NCBI GenBank assembly: GCA_003598055.1
Contig: QZKI01000040.1
Span: 1-48,221, forward strand
From: Candidatus Abyssobacteria bacterium SURF_17
Lineage (GTDB): Bacteria > Abyssobacteria > SURF-5
Direction of reading: 5' to 3'
Length of the DNA stretch: 48,221 nt
This document shows positions 15,838-24,293 of the stretch, piece by piece; position 1 is the first letter of the stretch, and each line of letters starts with the position of its first letter. The notes under the pieces were generated by a model, which searched no databases, was not told where the DNA came from, and saw only the letters and a list, made by a program, of their open reading frames with translations. The translations under genes and the position numbers were made by a program.

Positions 15838-15867
15838 TTGACATGTTTTTGGATGCTGCGATATAAT
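15838..15867 (+). promoter_or_regulatory. Sigma-70-type promoter of the 15-gene run
   Basis: TTGACA (15838-15843), an 18-base spacer and TATAAT (15862-15867) are both perfect boxes. The expected start is near 15874, giving a leader of about 100 bases to the ATG at 15976. It is the only clear promoter I saw before the long co-directional cluster ending at 34202. Confidence 0.65.
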
Positions 15868-15975
15868 CCGACACGCCCCCGCGCACTCGCCGAATTGTCA
15901 ACTCTGTCACGTGTGGCTTGCTGTCATGTACGGGCAAGGGGTTCTATTAATACGAGGAGACAAAAGCTATCGCTC

Positions 15976-16695
15976 ATGCCTGCCCGAAGGCCCGTAGTAA
16001 TCATACCGACTTATAACGAGGCCGATAACATCGGGAAACTCATCGAGGAAGTGCTGCGAGCGCTCGGGAATGGGCGAGTCCTGATTGTTGACGACAATTC
16101 TCCGGACGGGACGAGCGACATCGTTGGCAAAATCGCCGAGAAGAATCCGGATGTGCTCCTCGCGAAGCGGCCCGGCAAGCTCGGCCTGGGGACGGCATAT
16201 ATTCACGGATTCAAGAAGGCGCTTGCTCTGCCTGATGTGGATTGTGTGATCGGGATGGACGCGGATTTCTCGCACAGCCCCCAATACCTGCCGGATTTTG
16301 TGAAGGCGCTTGATGAGTTCGATGTCGTCGTCGGCTCGCGGTATCTGAACGGAATCAGTGTGGTCAACTGGCCGATTCGCCGGCTCTTCATCAGTTTTTT
16401 CGCCAACAACTATGCGCGTTTTATTACGGGGCTGCCGGTGCGGGACTGCACGAGCGGCTTCTGCTGTTACAAGCGTGAGGTGCTCGAGCGAATCAATCTC
16501 GATGCGGTCCGCGCGCGCGGCTATTCCTTCCTCGTCGAGATGAAGTATCGCGCGCATGAACTTGGTTTTCGAATCGGCGAAATCCCGATCATCTTCTTTG
16601 AGCGGCGGTCGGGGCAGACGAAAATGTCGAAATTAGATATTCTCGAGGCCATCTTCACGGTATGGAGACTCCGCCTGGGATTTTACAAGAAATGA
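15976..16695 (+). CDS. Polyprenol-phosphate mannosyltransferase-type GT2 glycosyltransferase
   Basis: 239 residues, with a GT-A fold of family 2. Visible motifs are VVIIPTYNEADNI (about 7-19), VDDNSPDGTS (about 38-47), the metal-binding GMDADFSHSP (about 93-102), VVGSRYL, and RDCTSGFCCYKREVLE near the acceptor region. The length and motifs fit dolichol/polyprenol phosphate mannose synthase without the C-terminal membrane domain. It would transfer a sugar (often mannose) from a nucleotide sugar to a polyprenyl phosphate at the cytoplasmic face of the membrane. I took the ATG at 15976, where homology starts; the frame is open upstream without homology. GAGGAG lies 17 bases before it, further than usual. 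It is the first gene of the long cluster, and the next gene is 27 bases on. Confidence 0.9.
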   Translation: MPARRPVVIIPTYNEADNIGKLIEEVLRALGNGRVLIVDDNSPDGTSDIVGKIAEKNPDVLLAKRPGKLGLGTAYIHGFKKALALPDVDCVIGMDADFSHSPQYLPDFVKALDEFDVVVGSRYLNGISVVNWPIRRLFISFFANNYARFITGLPVRDCTSGFCCYKREVLERINLDAVRARGYSFLVEMKYRAHELGFRIGEIPIIFFERRSGQTKMSKLDILEAIFTVWRLRLGFYKK

Positions 16696-16722
16696 GCGCC
16701 AGCGAACGGATCAGAAGTTAGC

Positions 16723-17661
16723 ATGGGAACCGGAAACTTTCGAACGAAATTCATCGTCAATCCTGCCTCGGCCAATGGGTCGACACAAAAACTGTGGAAC
16801 CAGATCGAAGGTGTGATCCGTGAGTCAGTCGGCGCTGTGGACGCTTCCTTCACGGCCCGGGCAAATCATGCAACTGAACTCACTCACCGGGCGCTCCTCG
16901 ATGGGTTTGAGATGGTCGTGGGGGTCGGGGGCGACGGAACCATCAACGAGGTGGTCAATGGCTTCTTCAATGCCGGTTCGCTGATTAATCCCGAGGCAGT
17001 GCTTGGCGTCATATCGCGCGGAACGGGCAGCGACTTCATCAAGACGCTCGGAATTCCGAAGGAAATCGCGGCTGCGTCGCGCACTCTCTGCGGCCACGCC
17101 GTCAAGAGATGTGATGTTGGCCGCTTCACGTGCAAGGGCCATGACGGCAGTGACATCGAGCGGTACTTCATCAATATTGCAGATTTCGGGATCGGAGGCG
17201 AGACAGTCGAGCGCGTGAACCGGACCACGAAGGCGCTCGGAGGTTTTGTCTCTTTTTTTTACGGCGCAGTGAGCACACTGCTTACGTACAAAGGTAAACG
17301 GGTCAGGGTTCGGGTGGACGACTCGTATGAGGCCGAGAAAGTTGTCCAGAATGTGATCGTGGCAAATGGTCAATACTTCGGCGGGGGCATGTGGATCGCG
17401 CCGCGCGCGCAGGTGGATGACGGCCTGTTTGACATCCTCATCATTGATGACATGGGCCGACTCGAGTCATTCCGGAACATTGTGAAACTGTACAAAGGCG
17501 CTCATCTGGATCATCCGAAAGTCCTGTATTTGCAGGGGAAGACGGTCGTGGCGGATTCGCCGGACGTGGTTCTCTTGGACGTCGAGGGAGAGCAGATTGG
17601 CAGATTGCCCGCACGATTCGATATAATACCAGCGGCAGTCAAGGTGAAGGTCGAGGGCTGA
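16723..17661 (+). CDS. Diacylglycerol kinase / YegS-type lipid kinase
   Basis: 312 residues, DAGK catalytic domain family. Motifs: FIVNPASANGST (about 10-21), VVGVGGDGTINEVVNGF (about 65-81), GVISRGTGSDFIKTLGIP (about 95-113) and the C-terminal VDDGLFDILIID. Family members phosphorylate diacylglycerol or related lipids with ATP at the inner membrane surface. The lipid here is not determinable. The Shine-Dalgarno is weak (AGAAG). It stops 4 bases before the next gene. Following a polyprenol-phosphate glycosyltransferase, it may serve lipid-linked envelope synthesis, which is inference. Confidence 0.9.
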   Translation: MGTGNFRTKFIVNPASANGSTQKLWNQIEGVIRESVGAVDASFTARANHATELTHRALLDGFEMVVGVGGDGTINEVVNGFFNAGSLINPEAVLGVISRGTGSDFIKTLGIPKEIAAASRTLCGHAVKRCDVGRFTCKGHDGSDIERYFINIADFGIGGETVERVNRTTKALGGFVSFFYGAVSTLLTYKGKRVRVRVDDSYEAEKVVQNVIVANGQYFGGGMWIAPRAQVDDGLFDILIIDDMGRLESFRNIVKLYKGAHLDHPKVLYLQGKTVVADSPDVVLLDVEGEQIGRLPARFDIIPAAVKVKVEG

Positions 17662-17665
17662 AACC

Positions 17666-18811
17666 ATGCCGGTGCGCACCTACATCGAAGGACTCTGTCA
17701 GTGGAGCCATCGCGGCTCGACAACGGAGAACGAGAGACAGGCGGCCGAATACCTCCGCGAACAGACGTCTGCGCTTGGACTTGAGGCACGGCTCGAGCAC
17801 TTTGTCTCGCACACGTCGTTTTCGTGGGTCTACCTCATTATCTACGGCGGGTTCTTCGTGGCCGGATGGCTGGGATGGAGCCACTCTTTCTGGGGCTCGA
17901 TTCTTTGCCTGCTGATGTTGGCGTTTCTCTATGGCGAATGCACCTCGAAGTGGAAGGCGGTGGCCAATGTGCTGCCGAAACGGCCTTCGCAAAACGTGCT
18001 GGGCATATTGAGGAATGAAAATGCCAGGAAGCGTATCGTGTTCGTTGCGCATTACGACTCCTCGAAAAGCGGCTTGAGCTTCCATCCCTCGATAGTCGGG
18101 TCGTTCCGGAGCTCGTTCATCACCTCGATTGTGATGGCGCTCATTCTGACGCAGGTTCTTATCATCCGTTATTTCGGCGGCACAGGCGGACTGCTCTCAT
18201 TCCTTCGCTTTGTTGCCACGGCCTATATGTTACTGCCGATAGTGCTTCTCCTGCATCGGGAGCTCTTCGGGCATTACGTGCAGGGGGCGGCGGATAATGC
18301 AAGCGGTGTCGGGGCCATGCTCGGCGTGGCCGAGAAGCTTGTGAAGGAGCCCCCAAAGACGTTTGAAGCATGGTTCCTCGCGACAGGCTGCGAGGAAGTG
18401 AACCTGATGGGCATGGTGGCCTTCATGCGTGCGCATCAGTACGAACTCAGTCCGGGCACAACGTACTTCCTAAACTTTGATAATCTAGGGAAGGGTTCGC
18501 TCAGATTCATTACCGCCGAGGGCATGCTCCGGATGTATTCGTCTTCGCCGGAGATGGTCTGTATCGCAGAAGGACTCGCAACGGAAAAACACTATGCCGA
18601 CGTTCGTCCTTGTGAATACCGGCGCGCGACGCTGGATGCTCTCGTCGCCTCGAGCCGGGGGTACAAGGTTTTGAGCCTCATGGCGCTTGACGAAGCCGAC
18701 AATATCGCCCACTGGCATTGGCCAACCGATACCATCGAAAACGTTGACGTTTCGCTCACGGAGAGGGCGTCTGAATTTGCCCTGGACATCACCCGCTCAC
18801 TTGACAAATGA
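17666..18811 (+). CDS. M28-family metallopeptidase with membrane segments
   Basis: 381 residues. A short N-terminal part starts the M28 fold. A pair of membrane helices (about 50-90) precedes VFVAHYDSSKSG (about 125-136), and further hydrophobic helices lie at about 150-200. The catalytic half has GAADNASGVGAMLG (zinc-bridging Asp), TGCEEVNLMG (Glu-Glu pair) and HWHWPTDTIENV (last zinc His). All five expected zinc/catalytic positions have a plausible residue. M28 enzymes are aminopeptidases or carboxypeptidases; the inserted membrane helices suggest the active site sits at the membrane. It is separated by 4 bases from the lipid kinase, so the two are co-transcribed. Confidence 0.88.
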   Translation: MPVRTYIEGLCQWSHRGSTTENERQAAEYLREQTSALGLEARLEHFVSHTSFSWVYLIIYGGFFVAGWLGWSHSFWGSILCLLMLAFLYGECTSKWKAVANVLPKRPSQNVLGILRNENARKRIVFVAHYDSSKSGLSFHPSIVGSFRSSFITSIVMALILTQVLIIRYFGGTGGLLSFLRFVATAYMLLPIVLLLHRELFGHYVQGAADNASGVGAMLGVAEKLVKEPPKTFEAWFLATGCEEVNLMGMVAFMRAHQYELSPGTTYFLNFDNLGKGSLRFITAEGMLRMYSSSPEMVCIAEGLATEKHYADVRPCEYRRATLDALVASSRGYKVLSLMALDEADNIAHWHWPTDTIENVDVSLTERASEFALDITRSLDK

Positions 18812-18859
18812 CCGGGGCATACATGGGAGAGAGAGGGATGGAGAAATGAGGTGCTTGAA

Positions 18860-19801
18860 ATGGGAGACCAACTGAAGGTTTTTTCCGGCAGCGCGCATCC
18901 GGGACTCGCGCAGGAGATATGCAATCTCCTTGAGACGGATCTTGGAAAGCTGGCCATCCACAAGTTCGCCAACGACAATATCAAGGTCAAGATTGAAGAA
19001 AACGTGCGGAATGCCGACGTGTTCGTGATACAGCCATCTACAATTCCCGTTAACGAAGGACTTATGGAGCTGCTCATAATCATTGATGCGATAAAGCACG
19101 CATCGGCAAACCGGATAACTGCCGTGGTCCCGTACTATCCGTATGCGCGCTCCGACAAGAAGGACGAGCCGAGGATTTCCATTACCGCGCGGCTTGTGGC
19201 CGACCTGCTCGAGACGGCCGGCGCAAACAGAATTCTCACGATGGACCTCCATTCGCCGCAGATACAGGGTTTTTGTAGGATTCCGGCCGACCAGTTGCTC
19301 GCGCTACCGATCCTCTGCGATTATTTCGGCGCAAAACTCAAGGATGATTATGTCGTTGTCTCGGCTGATGCCGGTGGCGTGAAAATGACTACCGGCTATG
19401 CAGCACGGCTCCATCTGCCGCTTGCAATCATTGACAAACGCCGCTTCGCTGACGACGATAGGGCGGCGGTGCTGAACATCGTCGGCGACGTAAAGGGCAA
19501 AAAGGCCATCATCTTTGATGATGAAGTGAGCACTGCCGGCACACTCACGGAGGCAGCCGAGCACCTCCTCAGTTTCGGCGCGACCGAGGTTGCGGCCGGA
19601 ATTGTGCATCCCGTTCTCGTCGGAAAAGCAATAACGAGGATCGCAAAATCGAAGCTGAGCGAGCTGGTGGTCACAAATACCCTGCCGGTGCCGCCGGAGA
19701 AAAAACTGGATAAGATGACCGTCCTCTCAGTCGCTCCTCTGTTCGCGGAGGCCATAAAGAGGATCCACGACGGCGAATCTGTCAGCGCCCTGTTCCGCTG
19801 A
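18860..19801 (+). CDS. prs: Ribose-phosphate pyrophosphokinase (PRPP synthetase)
   Basis: 313 residues, the normal length for the family. It makes PRPP from ribose-5-phosphate and ATP for nucleotide, His and Trp synthesis. Motifs: LKVFSGSAHPGLAQEI at the start, VPYYPYARSDKKDEPR (ATP/flexible loop), MDLHSPQIQGF, LAIIDKRR, and a PRPP loop AIIFDDEVSTAGTL. The usual loop is VDDMIDTAGT and the usual GGVKRA is here GGVKMTTGYA, so this is a diverged form. I took the ATG at 18860 with GAGG 8 bases upstream; a GTG at 18851 would add three residues. It is placed among lipid kinase, peptidase and dehydrogenase genes rather than with glmU or purine genes. Confidence 0.9.
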   Translation: MGDQLKVFSGSAHPGLAQEICNLLETDLGKLAIHKFANDNIKVKIEENVRNADVFVIQPSTIPVNEGLMELLIIIDAIKHASANRITAVVPYYPYARSDKKDEPRISITARLVADLLETAGANRILTMDLHSPQIQGFCRIPADQLLALPILCDYFGAKLKDDYVVVSADAGGVKMTTGYAARLHLPLAIIDKRRFADDDRAAVLNIVGDVKGKKAIIFDDEVSTAGTLTEAAEHLLSFGATEVAAGIVHPVLVGKAITRIAKSKLSELVVTNTLPVPPEKKLDKMTVLSVAPLFAEAIKRIHDGESVSALFR

Positions 19802-19826
19802 CGACCAGCCTATTTCCAGACACTTC

Positions 19827-20777
19827 ATGAGAGCATTGGTCTTTGACGGAAGCCTCAGGCTCGTTTCCGACTATCCCGAGCCACGCCGCAAGCCGGGTGA
19901 ATCCCTGATCCGCCCAAAGGCCGCCGGAATCTGTAACACCGACCTCGAAATCATTGACGGATACATGGGGTACAGCGGCGTGCTCGGGCATGAGTTCGTC
20001 GGCGTGGTTGTGGAGAGTGACCAGGCGTCTCTGAAGAACAAACGCGTCGTCGGAGAGATAAACCTGAGTTGCGGACGATGCGACCTCTGCAATGCCGGTA
20101 TGCGGACGCATTGCTCGAGCAGAACCGTGCTCGGCATCATGGGGCACCCGGGCGTAATGGCCGACCTCTGCACGCTCCCCGATTCCAACCTCCATGAAGT
20201 GCCCGAAAACCTGTCGGATGAGGCCGCGGTCTTTTGTGAGCCATTGGCGGCAGCGTTCGAGATTCTCGTTCAGGTCCCCGTCGAGCCCGGACACCGCGTG
20301 ATAGTGCTTGGAGACGGCAAGCTCGGGCTGCTTGTCGCGCAAGTGATGAAGAGTACAGGGGCGGATGTGCTGCTGGCTGGCCACTCTCGGGAGAAGCTGT
20401 CACTCGCCCGAGACTGGTCAATCCTAACCGTGCTGACCGATTCCCTGCGGACTGAGGCCGCAGACGTGGTTGTAGACTGCACAGGCTCCACGAAGGGCTT
20501 TGAGATGGCGCTTGAGCTCGTAAGACCGCGTGGAGTAATCGTTGTCAAAACTACCACGGCAGACAAGTTTTCCATCAACCTCGCGCCGCTCGTAATAAAT
20601 GAGATAACCGTAGTCGGCTCGCGTTGCGGTCCGTTTGAACCCGCTCTCAAGGCACTGGCTGATGGCAGCGTCCGTGTCGCCGAAATGATAACGAAAGTCT
20701 TTCCGATGGAACAGGCGCTCGAGGCCTTCGACGTCGCTTCCCGCCCCGAGACGCTCAAGGTCATAATCAGGATGTGA
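19827..20777 (+). CDS. Zinc-dependent MDR alcohol/sugar dehydrogenase
   Basis: 316 residues, medium-chain dehydrogenase/reductase. The GroES-like half has catalytic zinc ligands in GICNTDLEI (Cys) and GHEFVG (His-Glu). The structural zinc Cys set is in CGRCDLCNAGMRTHC, and FCEPLAAAFE follows. The Rossmann half has VIVLGDGKLGLLVAQV. The protein is slightly shorter than typical (about 340). The substrate cannot be told; polyol, sorbitol-like or alcohol are possible. Only 25 bases separate it from prs and 7 from tldD. Confidence 0.88.
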   Translation: MRALVFDGSLRLVSDYPEPRRKPGESLIRPKAAGICNTDLEIIDGYMGYSGVLGHEFVGVVVESDQASLKNKRVVGEINLSCGRCDLCNAGMRTHCSSRTVLGIMGHPGVMADLCTLPDSNLHEVPENLSDEAAVFCEPLAAAFEILVQVPVEPGHRVIVLGDGKLGLLVAQVMKSTGADVLLAGHSREKLSLARDWSILTVLTDSLRTEAADVVVDCTGSTKGFEMALELVRPRGVIVVKTTTADKFSINLAPLVINEITVVGSRCGPFEPALKALADGSVRVAEMITKVFPMEQALEAFDVASRPETLKVIIRM

Positions 20778-20784
20778 CGAAGCC

Positions 20785-22242
20785 ATGGCAAAATCTCTTC
20801 AGGATGCCGCTTTGAATTGCGCGCAGTTGGCCGGAGCCGAGTACGCCGACATCCGTATTCTGGATATGCTGAGGGAATCCATTGTCGTCAAGAATGGAAG
20901 AGTCGAATCGGCGTATCGAGAGAATTCAGCCGGATTCGGGGTGCGGGTGCTCCTCGGGGGCGCGTGGGGTTTTTCGAGCAGCCGGCTGCTGAGCAGTTCT
21001 GAAGTCGAACGTGTGGCAGGGGAGGCGATTGAAATCGCGCGCGCAACGCAGATAGTGCAGCGGAAGACTGTTGAGCTGGCGCCCGCGCCAGTCGTGCAGG
21101 ATGCATGGGCAACCCCTGTCACGAAAGACCCATTTGTAGTGCCCCTCGAAGATAAGCTCTCGTTGCTGAAAAAGGCTGTTTCGAGCATCCAGGCGGCGGG
21201 AGTGAGCATCGCCGAAGGTTCGATGAATTTCTGGAAGTGCAATCAAGCGTTTGCAAGCACGGAGGGCAGCCGGATAGAACAAACAATCGTTCACAGCGGC
21301 GGGGGCATCAGCGCGACTTCGGTCAAGGATGGGGAGATTCAGGTGCGCTCCTATCCGAATTCCTTCCGCGGACAATACCAATCGGGCGGATATGAGATGA
21401 TCGAGGCAATGAATCTTGTGGACAATGCCGAGCGCGTGGCTTCGGAGGCGGTTGCACTCCATGCGGCGCGCCAGTGCCCGTCCGGCACGATGACAGTAAT
21501 ACTCGACGGCTCACAGCTCGGGCTGCAGATTCACGAGTCGTGCGGACACCCGGCGGAGCTCGACAGGGCGCTCGGCTCAGAAATCAATTTTGCCGGAACA
21601 AGCTTTTTGACTCCGGACAAGCTCGGTGGATTTCGTTATGGAGCGGATATCGTGAATATTGTCGCCGACGCAACCCAACAAACGTCTCCGGGAGGCCTCG
21701 GAACCTTCGCATACGACGACGAAGGCGTACCGGCACAGCGGATTCACATCGTGCGTGACGGCATCTTCACCGGCTACCTTTCTTCTCGGGAGACCGCACG
21801 CGAGATAGGCTCCCAGTCAACGGGCGCGATGCGCGCATCCGGCTGGAACCGCATCCCGCTCGTGCGTATGACCAACGTGAGCCTGCTGCCAGGTGATTCT
21901 TCGCTCGGGGAGATGATTGCAACAACCAAGAACGGAATCTTTTTGTGCACAAACAGAAGCTGGAGCATAGATGACAAGCGGCTCCACTTCCAATTTGGGA
22001 CCGAGGTCGGCTGGCTTGTCAAGAACGGAAGGCTTGCTGAAATGGTCAAGAATCCGACGTATTCGGGAGTCACGCCGCGATTCTGGAGCAGTTGCGATGC
22101 GATTGCCGGCCCCAAGGAATGGGTGATATGGGGAACACCCAACTGCGGCAAGGGACAGCCTGAGCAAGTCATGCACACGGGTCACGGAGCCTCGCCCGCA
22201 CGCTTCCAAAACGTCTCGGTCGGAGTCGGCTATGGCAACTGA
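20785..22242 (+). CDS. tldD: TldD metalloprotease subunit
   Basis: 485 residues, matching the family length. The zinc motif HESCGH (HExxxH form) is in IHESCGHPAELDRALG (mid-protein, about residue 249). Downstream, GTFAYDDEGVPAQR and DGIFTGYLSSRETA are typical of TldD. TldD/TldE form a dimer that degrades unfolded peptides and in some bacteria matures peptides such as microcin B17. It overlaps the next gene (TldE) by 11 bases, consistent with a coupled heterodimer. Nothing in the sequence identifies a peptide substrate. Confidence 0.95.
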   Translation: MAKSLQDAALNCAQLAGAEYADIRILDMLRESIVVKNGRVESAYRENSAGFGVRVLLGGAWGFSSSRLLSSSEVERVAGEAIEIARATQIVQRKTVELAPAPVVQDAWATPVTKDPFVVPLEDKLSLLKKAVSSIQAAGVSIAEGSMNFWKCNQAFASTEGSRIEQTIVHSGGGISATSVKDGEIQVRSYPNSFRGQYQSGGYEMIEAMNLVDNAERVASEAVALHAARQCPSGTMTVILDGSQLGLQIHESCGHPAELDRALGSEINFAGTSFLTPDKLGGFRYGADIVNIVADATQQTSPGGLGTFAYDDEGVPAQRIHIVRDGIFTGYLSSRETAREIGSQSTGAMRASGWNRIPLVRMTNVSLLPGDSSLGEMIATTKNGIFLCTNRSWSIDDKRLHFQFGTEVGWLVKNGRLAEMVKNPTYSGVTPRFWSSCDAIAGPKEWVIWGTPNCGKGQPEQVMHTGHGASPARFQNVSVGVGYGN

Positions 22243-23584
22243 AGCGTTGTTTGACCGACACGACCGGGAAGCAACGCTCGACTTTCTCGAGCACGTTCTT
22301 GCGCTTTCGACCGCCCAGCAGACGGAGCTCGTGATTGAAGCTGACAGGCAATCTCTCACGCGGTTTGCGGGCAACCAGATACATCAGAATGTGAGCGAAT
22401 TCGATTGCAGGCTTTCGATTCGCGCAATCGAGAACGGCTGCATCGGCCACTCCTCGACAAACAAAATCGATGAAGATGCGATCAGCGATGCACTTCAATG
22501 GGCAAGAGATGCTGCGCACCTGGGAAACATGAAAGCCGAGCCCGCAGAATTCGCAGGCCCTCAGATGTACGCATCCCTCAGTAATTATTCTCAGAGAACC
22601 GCCGACTGGCCACCGAGGGAACGTGCCACGATGGTGAGCCACCTCGTTGAGAAGTGCGAGCCCAAAGGAGCATCGGCGGCGGGCGCTGTGTCGAATTCCG
22701 AATCTGTGCTTGCTGTCGCAAACTCGAACGGCCTCCGCGCCTATCACAGCCTCACCGACGCCAACTTTACAGCAACCGTGTCGGTGAATGGCTCCACCGG
22801 CTGGTGTAACTGCTATTCAAGCGACGCCTTGACCCTTCAGGCCGCGAGATGGGGCAAACGCGCGCTCGGCCACGCCGTCATAGGAAGGAATCCACGACCG
22901 CTGGAGCCGGGAAGGTATACCGTCGTACTCGCCGAGGCAGCGGTCAAGGACCTCGTCGAACTGCTCTGCTGGCTCGGCCTCGGCGCACAGGCGCTCGAGG
23001 AAAAGCGCAGTTTTATGTGCGGGAAGATCGGCAAGAGAATCACCGGCAAGAACATCACGCTCGCAGATGATGCGTTTCATCCGCTGGGAATCGGGTTCCC
23101 GTTCGATTATGAAGGTATCCCCAAGCAGCGAGTGGTCCTTATAGAGAAAGGGACCGCAAAGTCCGTGGCATATGACCGCGCCTACGGCAGCCGCGCGGGA
23201 AAGACTTCTACCGGCCATGCAGTCCCTGCGCGATACACATTCGGCCCGCTGCCGCTGAATGTTGTCCTGAGCCCCGGAAAATCTGATTATGTGGAGATGC
23301 TCCGTTCACTCAAGCGAGGCCTTCTCGTCACGCGCTTCTGGTATTGTCGCATTGTCGACCCTGCTAAAACACTGATCACCGGCCAGACTCGTGACGGCAC
23401 GTTTTTGGTTGAGGATGGCAAAATTGTCTGCGGCGTGAGGGATATGAGATTCAACGAAAGCATCCTCGAAACCTTTTCCCGTGCGGAGATGATTTCGCGA
23501 TACCTTCGGCGTATTGGCTCAACGATTGTGCCTGCAATGAAGATAGAAGACTTCCGCTTTACGGAGTTAGTCGGCGAACAGTGA
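22232..23584 (+). CDS. tldE: TldE/PmbA subunit
   Basis: 450 residues, the non-catalytic partner of TldD. It lacks HExxxH but keeps the family frame: RFAGNQIHQNV near the start, FDYEGIPKQRVVLIEKG in the middle, and the C-terminal RTRDGTFLVEDGKI-like segment. It supplies the second half of the shell that encloses TldD's active site. It starts inside the end of tldD, and endonuclease V begins 2 bases after its stop. Confidence 0.93.
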   Translation: MATEALFDRHDREATLDFLEHVLALSTAQQTELVIEADRQSLTRFAGNQIHQNVSEFDCRLSIRAIENGCIGHSSTNKIDEDAISDALQWARDAAHLGNMKAEPAEFAGPQMYASLSNYSQRTADWPPRERATMVSHLVEKCEPKGASAAGAVSNSESVLAVANSNGLRAYHSLTDANFTATVSVNGSTGWCNCYSSDALTLQAARWGKRALGHAVIGRNPRPLEPGRYTVVLAEAAVKDLVELLCWLGLGAQALEEKRSFMCGKIGKRITGKNITLADDAFHPLGIGFPFDYEGIPKQRVVLIEKGTAKSVAYDRAYGSRAGKTSTGHAVPARYTFGPLPLNVVLSPGKSDYVEMLRSLKRGLLVTRFWYCRIVDPAKTLITGQTRDGTFLVEDGKIVCGVRDMRFNESILETFSRAEMISRYLRRIGSTIVPAMKIEDFRFTELVGEQ

Positions 23585-23585
23585 A

Positions 23586-24275
23586 ATGCTCAAGGTAAAA
23601 CAACTACACAGGTGGGATGTATCATACCACGAGGCCGTGGCTATTCAGAATGAATTGCGGCAGCGGGTGCAGTTTCGATCAGGCCGCCGCCTGATCCGAA
23701 GAGTTGCCGGCGCTGATGTTGCTTATGACAAGCGAAGCAACGAGTTGTACGCTGTGCTCATTGTACTTGGGTTTCCAGAGCTCGAGGTAATTGAACAAAC
23801 GGTCGTTCAAGGAATTGCGGCATTTCCGTATATCCCGGGACTCCTGAGCTTTCGGGAAGCTCCCATCGTGGCAGAAGCGTTTCGTAAGCTCTCAATCAGG
23901 CCGGATGTGCTTATCTGCGATGGGCAAGGAGTTGCGCATCCACGCAGATTCGGACTTGCTTGTCATCTCGGACTGTTGTTCGATATTCCGACGATAGGAT
24001 GTGCGAAGAGCAGGTTATGCGGCACTCATGGCGAAGTCGGTCTCGATGCAGGGAGTTCAACTCCTCTGAGGTTGAACAATCGTTCTGTGGGCGCGGTGTT
24101 GCGCACCCGCGCAGGCGTCAAGCCCGTGTATGTGTCGGTGGGCCATCTCATAAGTCTGCACAAGGCGGTGCGACTGGTGCTCGCGTGCTGCAAGGGATAT
24201 CGGATACCGGAGCCAACCCGCAGAGCACATCATCTGGTGAGCGCCGCGCGCAAGCGGCACGTACTATCCTCTTAG
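23586..24275 (+). CDS. nfi: Endonuclease V (deoxyinosine 3'-endonuclease)
   Basis: 229 residues, family length. Signature segments: RVAGADVAYD (first catalytic Asp), FREAPIVAEAF (Glu), ICDGQGVAHPRRFGLACHLG (second Asp, about 107-126), IGCAKSRL and VYVSVGHLISL. It cuts DNA (or RNA) one base 3' of deoxyinosine, removing deaminated adenine. It begins 1 base after the tldE stop, so it is co-transcribed with the peptidase pair. That pairing has no obvious functional link. Confidence 0.95.
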   Translation: MLKVKQLHRWDVSYHEAVAIQNELRQRVQFRSGRRLIRRVAGADVAYDKRSNELYAVLIVLGFPELEVIEQTVVQGIAAFPYIPGLLSFREAPIVAEAFRKLSIRPDVLICDGQGVAHPRRFGLACHLGLLFDIPTIGCAKSRLCGTHGEVGLDAGSSTPLRLNNRSVGAVLRTRAGVKPVYVSVGHLISLHKAVRLVLACCKGYRIPEPTRRAHHLVSAARKRHVLSS

Positions 24276-24293
24276 CACCAAACCGATAAACTC

